From Neocallimastix lanati (nom. inval.) (taxonomy: Eukaryota > Neocallimastigomycota > Neocallimastigomycetes > Neocallimastigales > Neocallimastigaceae), in assembly GCA_016946835.1 (NCBI GenBank), contig JACVTC010000037.1, forward strand, positions 1,144,001 through 1,207,500: a stretch of 63,500 nt of DNA. Reading direction: 5' to 3'. A program made the position numbers and the translations under genes. Below are positions 10,190 through 22,689 of this stretch, one piece after another (position 1 is the stretch's first letter; each line of letters opens with the position of its first letter). The notes under the pieces were generated by a model. That model did not search any database. It saw only the letters and a list, made by a program, of their open reading frames with translations, and had not been told where the DNA came from.

Positions 10190-10690
10190 TATATTAATTA
10201 TATATATATTTATTATTTATATATATTAAATATATATATTAATATATTTATATATATTTATTTTTATTTATTTAGTTTTTAATTTATTTACTTTAAAAAC
10301 TATATAAGAAAAACTTTTTTAGAAATATTTATTTTACTTTGAATTGTAGTTTGTGTAACATTCATTAATTGAAATTTTAATTATATTAATAAAATTAATA
10401 GATAAAGATCAAAATGTAACAATAATATTTATTATTATTATTGTTATTATATTAAAGAAGTATAAATGTAAAAAAAAAAAAAAAAAAAAATTACATATAT
10501 AAGGAGATAATATTTTATTAATAGTGTGCAGTTTTTTATTCTTGCACTTTTCTCTTTTTATTTATTATATATTCCTTTTTTTTTTATATATATATATGTA
10601 TAAATTTTTTTCTATTTCAATTATTCAATAATAAAGAATAAAATTTAAAACAATTAATCTAACAAAAGGTCTGAATATTAATAAGATTTA
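10190..10690. repeat. Duplicated non-coding segment, copy A
   Basis: Matches 13375-13850 in the same orientation with the order of landmarks kept. These are a TTTATATATA tract, AAAAACTTTTTTAGAAATAT, TTTGTGTAACATTCATTAA, AATGTAACAATAATATTT, ATATAAGGAGATAATATTT, GCACTTTTCTCTTTTT, AATAATAAAGAATAA and CTAACAAAAGGTCT. By eye the unique parts are roughly 85-90% identical, with homopolymer length changes. No ORF. Confidence 0.75.
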
Positions 10691-11085
10691 TAATAATTAC
10701 AATTAATAAAAAAAAAGAATGATATATAAATAATTATTCTATAAAAATTATTTTTTATTATTTAAAATAAAAATAAAAATCAACTATACTCTATATTCTA
10801 ACTAATAATTTATTATTTTTTAAATGAATTGAATGTCCATTCCTTAAATATAAGTATATTTATATATATATATATTTTTTTATTTTAACAATTATTAAAC
10901 TCTATAGAAAAAAAAAAATCACATAGAATAAAATTTTTTAATGATGTTTATGGAAAGATATATCTTTAATAAAATTATTTATTTATTTATTAATTTATTT
11001 TATTTTTTTAATATTTATTAAACTTTATAATTTTTTATTTTTATTTTATTTTATTTTTATTTTAATTTCTGATAAAACATTACTT

Positions 11086-11377
11086 AAAAAATTTATTATT
11101 ATTTTTCAAAAATTATTTATAATATTATTTTATATCTATTTTTATTTCTTTATTACTAAAATATAAAATTTTGTTATTATTAAAAAAATTTATTATTATT
11201 TTTCAAAAATTATTTATAATATTATTTTATATCTATTTTTATTTCTTTATTACTAAAATATAAAATTTTGTTATTATTACAAAAATTTATTATTATTTTT
11301 CAAAAATTATTTATAATATTATTTTATATCTATTTTTATTTCTTTATTACTAAAATATAAAATTTTGTTATTATTAC
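11086..11377. repeat. Three tandem copies of a 97-bp unit
   Basis: TTTATTATTATTTTTC starts at 11092, 11189 and 11286, giving a 97-bp period. The three copies are almost identical (TTATTA versus TTACAA-type changes at the junctions). The near-identity in such labile DNA implies recent amplification. No coding potential. Confidence 0.85.
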
Positions 11378-11592
11378 AAAAATTATACAATAGTCATTAT
11401 ATATAATATATATATTATATATTTTATAATATATTAAAAATAAATACTGATTTAATGTATATAATTATTAGTTATTCCTAATTTGTTTAAATTAAAAGAT
11501 ATGATTATTTAGTTGAAAGAATTAAAAAAAAAAATGATTTTTATAATTTTTAGGCTATTGGTATAAAAAGCTATATCAAAAATAAATAAATA

Positions 11593-11627
<35 letters not shown>

Positions 11628-11746
11628 AATTATTATTTGTTATGCAGGAAATACTTTTAGTATTATACAGTATTATACACTTGCCTTAATGCTTATTTAA
11701 TAAAGATGTAACCCATTATATATAAGTAATAAATAATTAATTTTTT

Positions 11747-11778
<32 letters not shown>

Positions 11779-13300
11779 TAATTAATATAAATAATATTGA
11801 ATAAAGAAACAAAATCAAGAAGATATAAAGTAAAATTTATTGCCCAAATTTTATTAATTTAATAATTGAAATTTACTATTATCTTGTAATATATATATAT
11901 AAAAAAGACATCATAAAGATATAATAAATAGATTTAAAAAAAAAAAGTGTATAAATAAATATATATATAAATAAAAGAGAAAAGAGAAAAGAGAAAAAAA
12001 TTAAATAATAAACATTTTTGTATTATAGTATTTGCATATTCACATATGTAAAAACTATTTCTAAAACTGTTAATATGTATATATTGATTTTTTTTTAAAA
12101 AAAAAAAACATTACATATTATAAATATATAAATAAGGATTACATATTAATAATTATCTATATATAAAATTTTATTACATATTATTATTAAGATTTCTTTT
12201 ATTATTATTATTTTTATTATTACTATTTAATATTATTTAATATTATTACTATTATTCAATATTTTAATTTCTAATTACTTTTATTATTATTTAAAATTTA
12301 CTATTTATATATTATTATTAAAATAATGATAATAATAATAAATATTTAAAATTATGACATCAATAATAAAGTATTATATCATTTAAATCATAAAATAAAA
12401 GGTAATCTTAATTTTTTTTTTTTTTTATAAAAATATATATAATATATAAAATTTATAAATTATATAACTATATAAATTATATAAATAAATATTTATATTT
12501 AATAATATATACAAAAAACGTCAAAATTTTTCAATTTAAAAATCTTTTATTATTAATTTAATTTTAATTTTAATTTTAATTTTAATTTTTTTTCCCCCTC
12601 TTTTCCTTTCCTAGTATTTATTAATTGATAATACTAATTTTCATTTATTTACTTTTCATTCTTTTCATTAAATAATTTATTTAAATATTTATTTATACAC
12701 TTATTTAAATATTAAATTCTTGGTATTAATCTATTTATTAATTTATTATGTTAACTTTAAAATATTTTTTTTTTGTATTCTTTTTTTTTTTTTTTTTTGT
12801 TTTCTGTGCATATGGTATTTTATTTTATATATTATTTATGCAATATTATAAATATATTTAATATTTTGTTAGTATTGTTTTATTCATATTTTATTAGATA
12901 TATATTTTAGTAAATATTTATTCTATATATATATATTTATAATTTTATATATGTATATATACTTTTTAAAAAAAAAAAAAAGAATTATTGAAATAAACCT
13001 TTTTTAAATAATTTAATTAATTATCCTTTTTATCATAACTTATATTAGTTTTTATTTTTTAATTCAAATTAATAGATTAATGTCGTCATCTCTTAAAACT
13101 TTTAATATAAACATTCTTTATAAGCAAAATTGAACATTTTCAAATATATCTTAAAATAACTAGTTAAAGAATTCATTTGGAGATATTAAATTTTAATAAT
13201 CAATAATAAATTAATAAATAAAAATGATTCATTTAAATTAAATAAATTAAGAATAAAAAAAATTTTTTTTTTCTTTATTATTTAATTTATTTTATTATCT

Positions 13301-13335
<35 letters not shown>

Positions 13336-13374
13336 TTATCTTTATATTTATTTATTTATTTATTTATTATCTTT

Positions 13375-13850
13375 ATTTATTTATATTTATATATATTTAT
13401 TTTTATTTATTTATTTTTTAATTTATCTACTTTAAAAATTATTAAAAAAACTTTTTTAGAAATATTTATTTTACTTGAATTGTAGTTTGTGTAACATTCA
13501 TTAATTGAAATTTTAATTATATTAATAAAATTAATAGAAAAAGTTCATAATGTAACAATAATATTTAAAATTATAATAATAATAAAAGATAAATATCTTT
13601 TATTATTATTATTATAATTAAAAAAGAATAATTAAAAAAAAAAAAAAAAAATCCATATATAAGGAGATAATATTTCGTTCAGCATGTGAAGTGTTTTTTT
13701 TTTTTTTTTTTTCGCACTTTTCTCTTTTTCTTTATTATATATTCTTTTATATATATATGTATAAATTTTTTTTATTATTATTCAATAATAAAGAATAATA
13801 TTTAAAACTATAAATCTAACAAAAGGTCTAAATATTAATAAAATTAAAAG
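13375..13850. repeat. Duplicated non-coding segment, copy B
   Basis: Second copy of 10190-10690, with the same landmarks. It ends about 1 kb upstream of the receptor 1 start. The segment between the two copies is not obviously repeated. It differs from copy A mainly at homopolymers and around 13680-13715, where a 22-T run replaces a different short stretch. Confidence 0.75.
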
Positions 13851-14807
13851 AATGAAGAATAATAATTACAATAAATAAAAAAAAAAAAAAAAGTATAAAT
13901 TAACGACAAAAATAATAATAACAAAAAGGAATACAAATGGTTCAATTTACAGATATTAATATTATTAATTATCAAAATTTTAAAACTTTTTTTTTTTTTT
14001 TAAGATAAAATAACGATAAAACGAGCAATTAATGATATAAAATAAAAACAAATATTAATACAATTATATAATACTTCTCTATTTTTTCAATTATTTTTGG
14101 ATTAATTTAGAGAAAAAAAATATATATATATATATAAATATACAATAAACAATTAATAAGTATAAAAGTATAACTTTTATTATTATTTAATTTAATTTAT
14201 TTATTGTAAATTAATTTTATATATATATGTATTTTATTCTTTTTTAAAATTTAATCTTTTATACTTGTAATATAATTGTAATAAAATAGTTTATTATTTT
14301 CCATATATAATTTAAATATTATAATTTTATGATTATTATTGTTTTTCATATATTGTTAGTAATAATTAGTTTAATAATAATTAATTAATAAAAATAATTT
14401 TAAAATTTGGTAATAATTGGTAATTCATACATAAGAAAGTTTTCTTCTATTTTTTTTTTTTTTATAAAAAATAAAAAAAAAAAAAAAGGAAATCTGAGTA
14501 AAAGAAAAAGTTAAAGGAATAATAAAAGAAAAAGAAAAAGTAAAAGTAAAAAAAAAAAAAAGCAAGTAAAGGAAATCTAAGAAAAAGAAAAAGTATAAGA
14601 AATTGTAAACGAAATTTTAAAAGAAAAAGAAAAAGAAAAATAGAAAAAGAAAAATTGAAAGAGTAAATATAATATAATTTATTTAATTTTAAAATATTTT
14701 AAAATAATAGTATTTTTTTTTTATTTATTTATTTCATTATTTTATTTTATAAAGAGAAAATAATTAAAAATATATATATATAATATATCTTTATTTTAAT
14801 TATAATA

Positions 14808-14842
<35 letters not shown>

Positions 14843-14860
14843 GAGTAAAAAAAATAGAAA

Positions 14861-16915
14861 ATGCAAAATTTATCAAAAATTGCTACTTCAATATTTTATT
14901 TTTTAGTATTAATTATTATAAAAATTAATGCAGAAGATAATACTATTAAAGTTTTAATTAATAAACCTGATATTAATTCTGAACAATATTTAGAAAAGTA
15001 TAATTCATTAATCAATCAATATTTTGTTTCTGAGGACCTTTTTAATAAAATCAATATACCCCCAATAAATATTACTTTTGCCTATTGTTCTCCTGTTCAA
15101 AATGATGGATTAAACCTGGAAAGATATTACAAAATATTTAACAAAAATTTAATAGTGGATGTTGAATATGCTAGAAAATTAAATTGTACCTTAAGAGAAT
15201 TAAAAAATTCTAATTATGATTTGATGATAGTAGATGATAGTTTTCTTTTTGTTGATAAAACTTCAGTAAAAAATCCTTGGGTTAGTAATTTTTTTTCTAA
15301 TGTTGAAATTCAAACCTTTTATTTAAATTTTGATCAATATAAATTAAATAAGACGGATATTTCTCATCATTATGAAAAAATTTTCGATGATGGCTATAAT
15401 GAAGGACAGTATGGACTTCCTTATGAACTCGATTTTGATGTATTATATAATCAGAAACTTTCTAATAATATGAAAAGTTTGAAATTGGAAAAAAGAATAC
15501 TAAATAATATAAAGTCTGTGGGACTTCTATCAAAAATATTGAATGAAAAACATATTTCAAGGTCTTTAAAATCAGATAATGTCAATGATCATATGGATAT
15601 TGGACTTTCAGATAATGATGATTTGATGAATTCATTAGTTGAATTTATAAAAAATCATTTAAATATAGAAGAAAATGAGGATTCCAAATACTTTACTAAA
15701 TTTTATACCGATGAAGTATATTCCTCATTTAAGGATTATTTAATGGAAAAAACAGGAGTAAGTCTTAATGAAACCTTAAATACTAGTGTGGAAGATATCT
15801 ATCAATCCTTTATTAGTGGTAAAACGAAAGTATTTAAAGGGAAAGCCTCCTATTTACATGAATTAAAAGAATTAAAAAATATAACCGTCTCTATAAAAAA
15901 TATGCCAAAGAATTATACTGTGGTCAAAGAGAAATATGTAATCATTAATAAAAATACAAAAAAAGATAAAGATTTACTTGTAAGAATTGCTCTTCAACTC
16001 ACTTCTAAAAAAATGCAACTTTATCGTGCTAAACACTTTGGTAGTATACCAACGTTTGATTTGGATAAAGTGAATAATGATGAAGAGAGACATCAATATT
16101 GTTCCACAAATTCTGATATTTGTGATCTACTTCAGGAGATTCGGCCTATTAATATAAAGAAGGCCATCAGAAAGAATAAATTTAGTGGAAGTTATTTGGA
16201 GGCAAGAATCATATTACCTTCCACCTTAAGAGAAATCCTCCTCACCAATAATTATACCACTATTATAGGAGCATTTTTAGCCACGAATGAGTCCATGCCA
16301 TTCATGGCCTATTTTTTCGGTAATAATTTGTATTTAGTGATTACCTTAGCAGTGACCATAATTATTGTTGAAATTATACTGATAACGGTGGTCATCCTAC
16401 TTTTGAAAAATAAAAATCATTCTCATCTGAAGCCAATATCTCCTACGCTTTCCAGCTTAAGTATTCTTGGAATGAGTATGAATATACTTTATCCTATTCT
16501 TTACTTCTTTTTGTATAGTAATACGTTATGTCGAATTAGTTATATTTTTAAATTATTCATTGGAAATATGATTCTTTTACCCATTTTTGTGATTATTTTT
16601 CGCATTTTCTATATCTATAATAATGTTTCGAAAGTATATATTGGTAAAAAAATAAATGATCGTTACCTAATAAAGTATATTGTCATCATATTAGTAACGT
16701 GTTTTTCCTGTTCCATTATCTACATATCATTCAATAAAATAATTATATTGACAAGTGGTTCTCTCTTCCCACATCGGTATTTATTTTGTACCTTTATCAA
16801 TACTGAAAGTTACAGAATTGTCTATAATATATATTACATAATATTTGTAAGTAGAATATTTTATTTTATTTTATCTCATTTTTATTTTTATTTTTTTTTT
16901 ATATTTGTTATCTTA

Positions 16916-16946
<31 letters not shown>

Positions 16947-17690
16947 GTAAAATGTAATAGTCAGTAGTTATAATATTTTTAATAATTAAATATATGAATT
17001 CTTGATTTATTTATTTATTTATTTATTTATAAATATATTTTTTTTGTTTTATTTTTTTTTTTTTTTTCACTTTTTTATCTATTTTACATTTTATATTTAT
17101 AAATAAAATAAAAAAATATTTTTTTTATTATTTAGGTAATTGCTATACTTGTAATGTTAGTAGAAACTATAAAAGTATCAAAAAAATACAGTCTATTGAA
17201 ATATGCCTATTTTATTGTTATATATTATGTGTCAACCTACATTTATGATACTTATACTTATAATTATAATTATAGAGAATATATCTTATTAACTTTTTCA
17301 ATATCATGTATTTATACATTGTCCTGTCTTTGTTGTATCTATTTATTGGTGGGACCTCAATTAATAAATATATTAAAGAAAAAAAAAGATAAATCGACAA
17401 TAGATGAAGAAAATAATATTGATAATATTAATATTGTTGATTTTATTCCATCCGTAAATGAAGTCAGCTTTAATAGAACTGTTTCTTTTGTAAGAGATAA
17501 AAGTAAAAATAATATTTTTGAAGAGGATGATCCTATCGCTAATAATCCTAATAATTATTTTTTCAATAAAACTTTACAAAGACTTAGTTCACAACAACAA
17601 CAACAACAACAACAACAAGAAGATTATGAAATTAATGGGTCAAAAGAATTTATTTTAACAAAAAAAGATCTTGATAAATTCATAAATTAA
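14861..17690 (+). CDS. Receptor 1: solute-binding ectodomain fused to class C GPCR
   Basis: Two exons, 14861-16846 and 17136-17690 (phase-0 intron 16847-17135, GTAAGT...TTTAG), 846 residues. A signal peptide covers residues 1-24. The ectodomain has the solute-binding-protein motifs GLPYELDFDVLY (about 185-196), FKGKASY (about 325) and LTSKKMQLYRAKHFGSIPTFD (from about 380, split here as LTSKKMQ and FGSIPTFD). Cys pairs are FAYC/KLNC and C-x6-C (about 413-420). TM1 lies near 488-512. TM2 begins ISPTLSSLSILG, the class C/GABA-B-like hallmark. TM3 starts at Cys 556, which should bond to Cys 643 in extracellular loop 2. The intron cuts TM5. The cytosolic tail has INIVDFIPS, PNNYFFNKTL, a ten-Gln run and a further ~25 residues absent from the paralogues. 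The start is set by the signal peptide and an A-rich leader. Ligand unknown. Confidence 0.85.
16847..17135 (+). other. Intron of receptor 1
   Basis: Donor GTAAGT, acceptor TATTTAG, 289 bp, phase 0. The frame stays open through the donor for 36 codons (VSRIFYFIL..., then Asn-rich) before a stop, so a retained intron would give a receptor ending in TM5. The boundaries are supported by exact alignment with the three paralogues. Confidence 0.85.
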
Positions 17691-18434
17691 AATTTATCAA
17701 AGAAAAAGAAAAAAGTTTATTTGAAAAAAAAATAAAATAAAATAAAATAAAATTAAAAATTAAAATAATATAAATAAAATATAAATAAAATATATATAAA
17801 ATATAAATATTTTTTGAATAAATTTTATATATCATATAAATATCTTTTAAAATGAAAAGTAAAAATTTATATGTATATATATATGTATATTAATAAAACG
17901 AAATAAAATATAAATAAATAAAATGAATTAAACTACAATATATAAAAATATATATAAATAAAAAATAATAATAGAGTAATAACTAATAATAACAAAAAAT
18001 AATAATAATAAAGTAATTATCGTATTATTAAAGTGAATAAAATGATATAAATTTGAAATAAATAAATAAATAAATAAACCAAAATAAGATGATAAAGAAT
18101 TATAAATAATATAATAAAATATAACAAATTTATGTAATAATGAAATTTAAAAATAATAATAATATATTTATTTTTATAAACAATTTAATAGCATTTAAGG
18201 CTAATATTGAAATAAGAAATATTAGCCTTAAATATATATATGGATAGAAATTTAAAGATGTATAAAAAGGTTAAGATAGATTACATTTCAAAGCAAGTTA
18301 ATATATTCTAAGTAATGTTAACAAAATATCTAAATGTAAATTTCTTTATTTTTATTTTATTTTTTTTATTTTTTTTTTTTTAAATAATTAAATTTTTATA
18401 GTTTTAATGCCTCTCTTTCTCATTCTCATTCTTT

Positions 18435-18469
<35 letters not shown>

Positions 18470-18735
18470 TTAAATTAAATTATTATTATGTTGTTATATT
18501 AAAAATATGATTAATATTGTATAATAATAAATTAAAAATTTTATTTTTATTTATTTTTAATTTTTTTTTTTTTTTTTTTACTTAAAAACTTTAATTAATA
18601 TTGTAGAAAAATATATTAAAAGTTTTTTAATTTTTTTTTTTTTCTGATTTTTAGTTTTTGGTTTTCTTTTTTTATTCCACATAATCTCTAAAGTTAATTA
18701 ATATTGTAGAATAGTTTATAATTAATTTTAACATT
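17691..18735. other. Non-coding 3' flank of receptor 1
   Basis: AT-rich with AAAAT and AATA repeats and T runs (for example 18438-18462). It contains one notable hairpin (18193-18233), listed separately. No ORF. Confidence 0.65.
18193..18233. other. 16-bp perfect hairpin downstream of receptor 1
   Basis: ATTTAAGGCTAATATT at 18193-18208 is exactly complementary to AATATTAGCCTTAAAT at 18218-18233, with a 9-nt loop. It lies about 500 bp past the receptor 1 stop. It contains GGC/GCC in the stem, unlike the surrounding simple repeats. Possible roles are a 3' UTR structure, a small foldback element or a small-RNA precursor; none is shown. Confidence 0.7.
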
Positions 18736-18741
18736 TTTGTT

Positions 18742-19040
18742 TTTATTTTTTTTTATTTTTTTATTTTTTTATTTTTTTATTTTTTTATTTTTTTATTTTT
18801 TTATTTTTTTTATTTTTTTATTTTTTTATTTTTTTATTTTTTTATTTTTTTATTTTTTTATTTTTTTATTTTTTTATTTTTTTATTTTTTTATTTTTTTA
18901 TTTTTTTATTTTTTTATTTTTTTATTTTTTTATTTTTTTATTTTTTTATTTTTTTATTTTTTTATTTTTTTATTTTTTTATTTTTTATTTTTTTATTTTT
19001 TTATTTTTTTATTTTTTTATTTTTTTATTTTTTTATTTTT
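18742..19040. repeat. (ATTTTTTT)n minisatellite
   Basis: About 37 near-perfect copies of an 8-bp unit, one A plus seven T, with a few 7- or 9-bp variants near 18808 and 18982. Because 8 is not a multiple of 3, the plus strand reads as an endless FLFFYFFI repeat; that open frame is an artefact and not a gene. Confidence 0.95.
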
Positions 19041-19119
19041 AAGTATGAATCATTTTTAATTTATTTTAATTTTTTAATTATCATCCAAATTTAATAAAAT
19101 ATTTAATAAATAGATTTAG

Positions 19120-19315
19120 TGGTAAGAGTCAGGAATTTATAGTTTATAATTATATCAATTTTATTAATAAATTTTATGATATAGAGTTACTAACACTTAA
19201 TTATTCTAAATTAAATGCTTTTATATTAGTATATTGTAGTTTATGCAATATTTATATTACAATATGTTTCAATATATTTGAAGTTTATTTTTCATATATT
19301 TCACATATTCTAACA
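19120..19315 (-). mobile_element. Copia-type LTR with adjacent polypurine tract
   Basis: On the minus strand this begins TGTTAGAATATG and ends CTCTTACCA, that is TG...CA termini, 196 bp. Immediately before it on that strand lies the polypurine tract TTTAAGGGGGAA (complement of 19316-19327). That is the usual arrangement at the 3' LTR of Ty1/copia elements. The flanking base run TTTAG at 19115-19119 may be one target-site copy. The internal region to the right is too decayed to translate. Confidence 0.6.
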
Positions 19316-20105
19316 TTCCCCCTTAAACCTAGTTATTCTATAATGAATAAATTGGTTTACCGGTGAATATGTATATATATAAAATTATCCTATTTTATAA
19401 TATTAACTTGATATTATTAAACTATTACTTATTTCTATTCTAAATTAACTTTTAATTTTATATTAATAAAGTATTTTTACATTATATTAATTCTTTAATT
19501 CAATTTAAATATTACTATAATTAATTTCTTAAATAAATTTATAATCTAATAATTTCCCCCTAAAACTAAGTATTTAATATCATTACCCCATTAACATTAG
19601 ATGTATCTAAAACATCTTTTAGAAGATATGGTTTATATATTACCATTTATATGATGAAAACCTTTCTCTTGAAGGATGATTTCATACCATCTCAACTTGT
19701 ATGAATACCTCTTATATATCCGCTTTGAAGAAAAGTTCTAACTTTTATATATTATCGTTTTGTAATTTTAGCGATACCTATTAAAATAAATTGTTAATTA
19801 TATATCGATGTATTTAATAAATCATAGTCTTGGGGTATTAAAATTGATTGTATTTATAATTAATTATACTATTCTAATCATTTAAACTTATTAATAAATA
19901 ATATAAATTGTTTCATAATTGATTAAGATTACATTTTTCAATTAATTTCTTCCTTGAAGGTTAATTTTTGTTAATTTTCACTGTTGGGCTATTTATTCAT
20001 TTCTAAGATACATTTTTAAATAATCAGCTATAACAGAATCAATAACTTAACAGTTATTTTATTTTTAAATTTTAATATTTAGTTTTATTTTTCAATAAAT
20101 TTTTA
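19316..20105 (-). mobile_element. Decayed retroelement internal sequence
   Basis: Lies between the LTR and the second LINE relic. A second CCCCCT-containing stretch at 19555-19570 (on the minus strand TTTTAGGGGGAAA) looks like another polypurine tract, so two related elements may be nested. No reading frame of convincing length remains. Confidence 0.3.
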
Positions 20106-21199
20106 AAACAGAAAATTAAATTTATGAAATATTATTATAGCTTTGATTCCTGATAAAGATGATTCAGAAGAAATTAGTGAAAATAATAATAGTACTAATT
20201 CATCTGGCTTTAAATGTCTCAAGGTCTTAATCAATCGTATTTTGGAATGGTGATTTTCTAAAGTCATTGGAATAATGCATTGATAGTTTCTATTCATAAA
20301 GAAGGGTGATCCACCAGATTGTAATAACTATAGTAACATCTCTTTTATCAATAATGGTTTAAAAATTGTGGCAAAAAATCATCACTAATAGAATCTCTAA
20401 ATATGAAATCGATAAAATGATTTATTCTACTAGAATAATTTGGATTTCGTTAACTAAGAAGAATGTATAAGTCTTTTACACTTCACTAAGAGTTATATGT
20501 AAGAGACGAAAAATTGAAAATAAAGATACTTTCTTTACTTTTTTCTGGGGGGCCTTAAAAAAAGCGTATGACTCAGTTCCCATATATAATGTAGTAATGA
20601 AAAAATTCATCACTTAGGTATTAGAGGTACGTACTATAAATTTATTGAAAACCTATACTTATCTTCAAAGGCGTGTGTAAGGATTGATGGACAATCATCA
20701 AAATCATTTAATATTAAGAAACGTGTTCGGAAAGGTTGTCCCTCTCTCCACCAATTTTTATTTAATTTGTTCATTAATGACTTTTTTTTAATAAAGGTGA
20801 TAAATTTGGAATCTCTATTGGTGATAAATGCTGTTGTGGAGGTCTCTTTGCAGATGATATTGTGCTATTTGCTATAACAAGATCTCAACTTAAGAAATTG
20901 TTAAAGTTTGCCAGTGTAGGTGAACTAGAAATAATGAAATGCAATTTGGTATCAATAAATGTGGTAGTTTAGCAGTACTAGGGGAAGTTTCAATATTTCT
21001 TATTAATAGTAACCTTACCTTTTTATCTTTCAAGTTAAGAGTTACCTAAAAACGAATTACTCTATCTACTTAGGTGTATCATTTTCAAATGATTTAGAAC
21101 TGAAACTGATCGTACAGAGAATGAACAGTATAGTTAGAAAAAGCTCTTTATTCTATAAAAGGATTTCTTTAAGAATCCTCATATACCTATCCCTTATAA

Positions 21200-21535
21200 A
21201 TGAATGTTATTTTCAGCTATAGTCATTGGGAAAAGTTTCGTATTATGTACCTCTACTTGGATCAAATAAAGAAGAAAGAACGAGAAGTACAAAGACACTT
21301 ATTAATTCAGGTTTATACTGGATTGAAGGATTTTCTAATGGGAATAACTTTACCTCCCTTTATTGTGTTTCTAAAGAACTTAACATTCCTCCTCTTTCTG
21401 GTGAAATGTGCGATTACTCAGGTAAGGTGTTTTAAAAAATGGAAAAACTCGAAATGTATTTTCTCTGATTTACTTAGAGATACATCGCATTGTAGAAGTC
21501 ATTCATCGGACAAAGGAAGTAAAATTTTAGTCTGA
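21200..21535 (+). pseudogene. LINE relic open segment (between RT and zinc motif)
   Basis: Two overlapping short frames (21200-21535 and 21226-21435) each retain protein-like residues of the same LINE ORF (for example VSYYVPLLGSNKEERTRS). The true old frame switches between them. It ends shortly before the 42-bp A tract. No independent gene. Confidence 0.45.
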
Positions 21536-21555
21536 CAAATTAGATATATTTCCAT

Positions 21556-21599
<44 letters not shown>

Positions 21600-22412
21600 A
21601 ATTGTGAACTTTTACTGGGATAGATATATGGCAGGAAAATCAATCAAGGTTAAGGCTTATAAGAAAAATAAAATTTGAGAAAAGTAGAGACTACCTTAAG
21701 CTCAACTTCAAGTAATCCTGAATTTAGCATTGGCTTCCGATAGGTACTTCATGCAAGATGTAGATATAAATTCGATAAGTGTGTTGCCAAAACTGCCAAA
21801 ATGATTAAAAAAAGATGACTTTCCAGAAAGGTGTCCTTGTAGTTATAGAAAAAATAGTAATTCTCGATTGGAACATTGGTTTTATAAATGCCATCATTTC
21901 CCGTGAATTTCAAACGAAATATTTTAAGGATAATGAAGTTCTTTATAAAAAAAATTCTTTTTTAATTTCCAAATATTGTCCAATATCAAAATAGTAATGA
22001 AATTACTGTTATCACAAATATGAATAATATAGAATCTAAGTATAGATTCTGATAATAGTAACGAAGTTTATAATATTAATAATAATAGCAAGAGAAGTAA
22101 TATTTTTAATAATAGTTGAATTATTAGTGGTAGTGAAAATAGGAATATTAATATTAATGATAGTGAAAATAATAGTATCGTTACTACTAATGTAGTGAAT
22201 AGTTCACTTGGTGAAAATTGTGTTAATTTAAGTAACTTTCTGAATAATAAGTGTGTAAATATATATGCCACGTGGTATCGAATATACATCTTCCTTCTTA
22301 GAGGAAGAGATGCAGACATTATTGATTTAAATTATAAAAAGGAATGAAATGGAACTCTTTGTTTAAGAACCAAATTGTTTCTGGTGATTATTCAAAAACA
22401 CCATTCTTAGTG

Positions 22413-22585
22413 CGATCTCTGGCTCTATTTTACAGAAATTATGCCTAGGGTTAGTATTCGATAAGGATTACTATTCCGAAAGTATAAGCACAAACAAACC
22501 AGGAGTGCCTTCACTGAAAATGCAGTAAGACACAGGCTAGCAGAGCCAATGCCTCTGAAGGAGAAGACCATAATCTCTTTCAGAT
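22413..22585. other. Extra ~173-bp GC-richer segment inside LINE copy 2
   Basis: Relative to LINE copy 1 (about 3452-3462), copy 2 carries about 173 extra bases between CCATTCTTAG and CGTCAATTC. It is visibly richer in G and C than its surroundings. CGATCT 22413-22418 and AGATCG 22582-22587 are inverted, and TGGCTCT 22420-22426 can pair with AGAGCCA 22542-22548. It could be an inserted short element or a piece of original coding sequence deleted from copy 1. The frame does read VRHRLAEPMPLKEKTIISFR into the LINE sequence that follows, which favours the second reading. Confidence 0.4.
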
Positions 22586-22689
22586 CGTCAATTCAAGCTC
22601 TAATTCAGAATAAGAATTCCTTTAAACAGAATTCATATAATCTTAGAGTTGAGTTTCATTGCATATAAATTTTTTTCCTGAATTTATTT

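Larger units (their letters stand above)
9736..14860. other. Non-coding spacer upstream of receptor 1
   Basis: No open frame with protein-like composition was found. It holds the diverged duplication (10190-10690 and 13375-13850), a 97-bp triplicate, TTTA-type microsatellites (10130-10200, 13290-13390) and an AAAGA-rich purine stretch at 14480-14670 just upstream of receptor 1. Confidence 0.65.
20110..22680 (+). mobile_element. Decayed non-LTR (LINE) retrotransposon, copy 2
   Basis: Same element family as 735-3560 and in the same order. RT start: KKGDPPDCNNYSNISFIN, then ITNRISKYE, at about 20300-20420. Palm motif: GGLFADDIVLF at about 20838-20870, here with both catalytic Asp residues intact. 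LGVSFSNDLEL lies near 21072-21105, the C-terminal zinc region at about 21820-21905, and a Ser/Asn-rich tail at 22010-22250. Frameshifts and stops interrupt every domain, and a 42-bp A run splits it at 21557-21598. Not functional. Confidence 0.8.

Noticed and set aside
18737-19042. 101-codon Phe/Leu/Tyr-rich ORF
   Set aside because: Entirely the 8-bp ATTTTTTT minisatellite.
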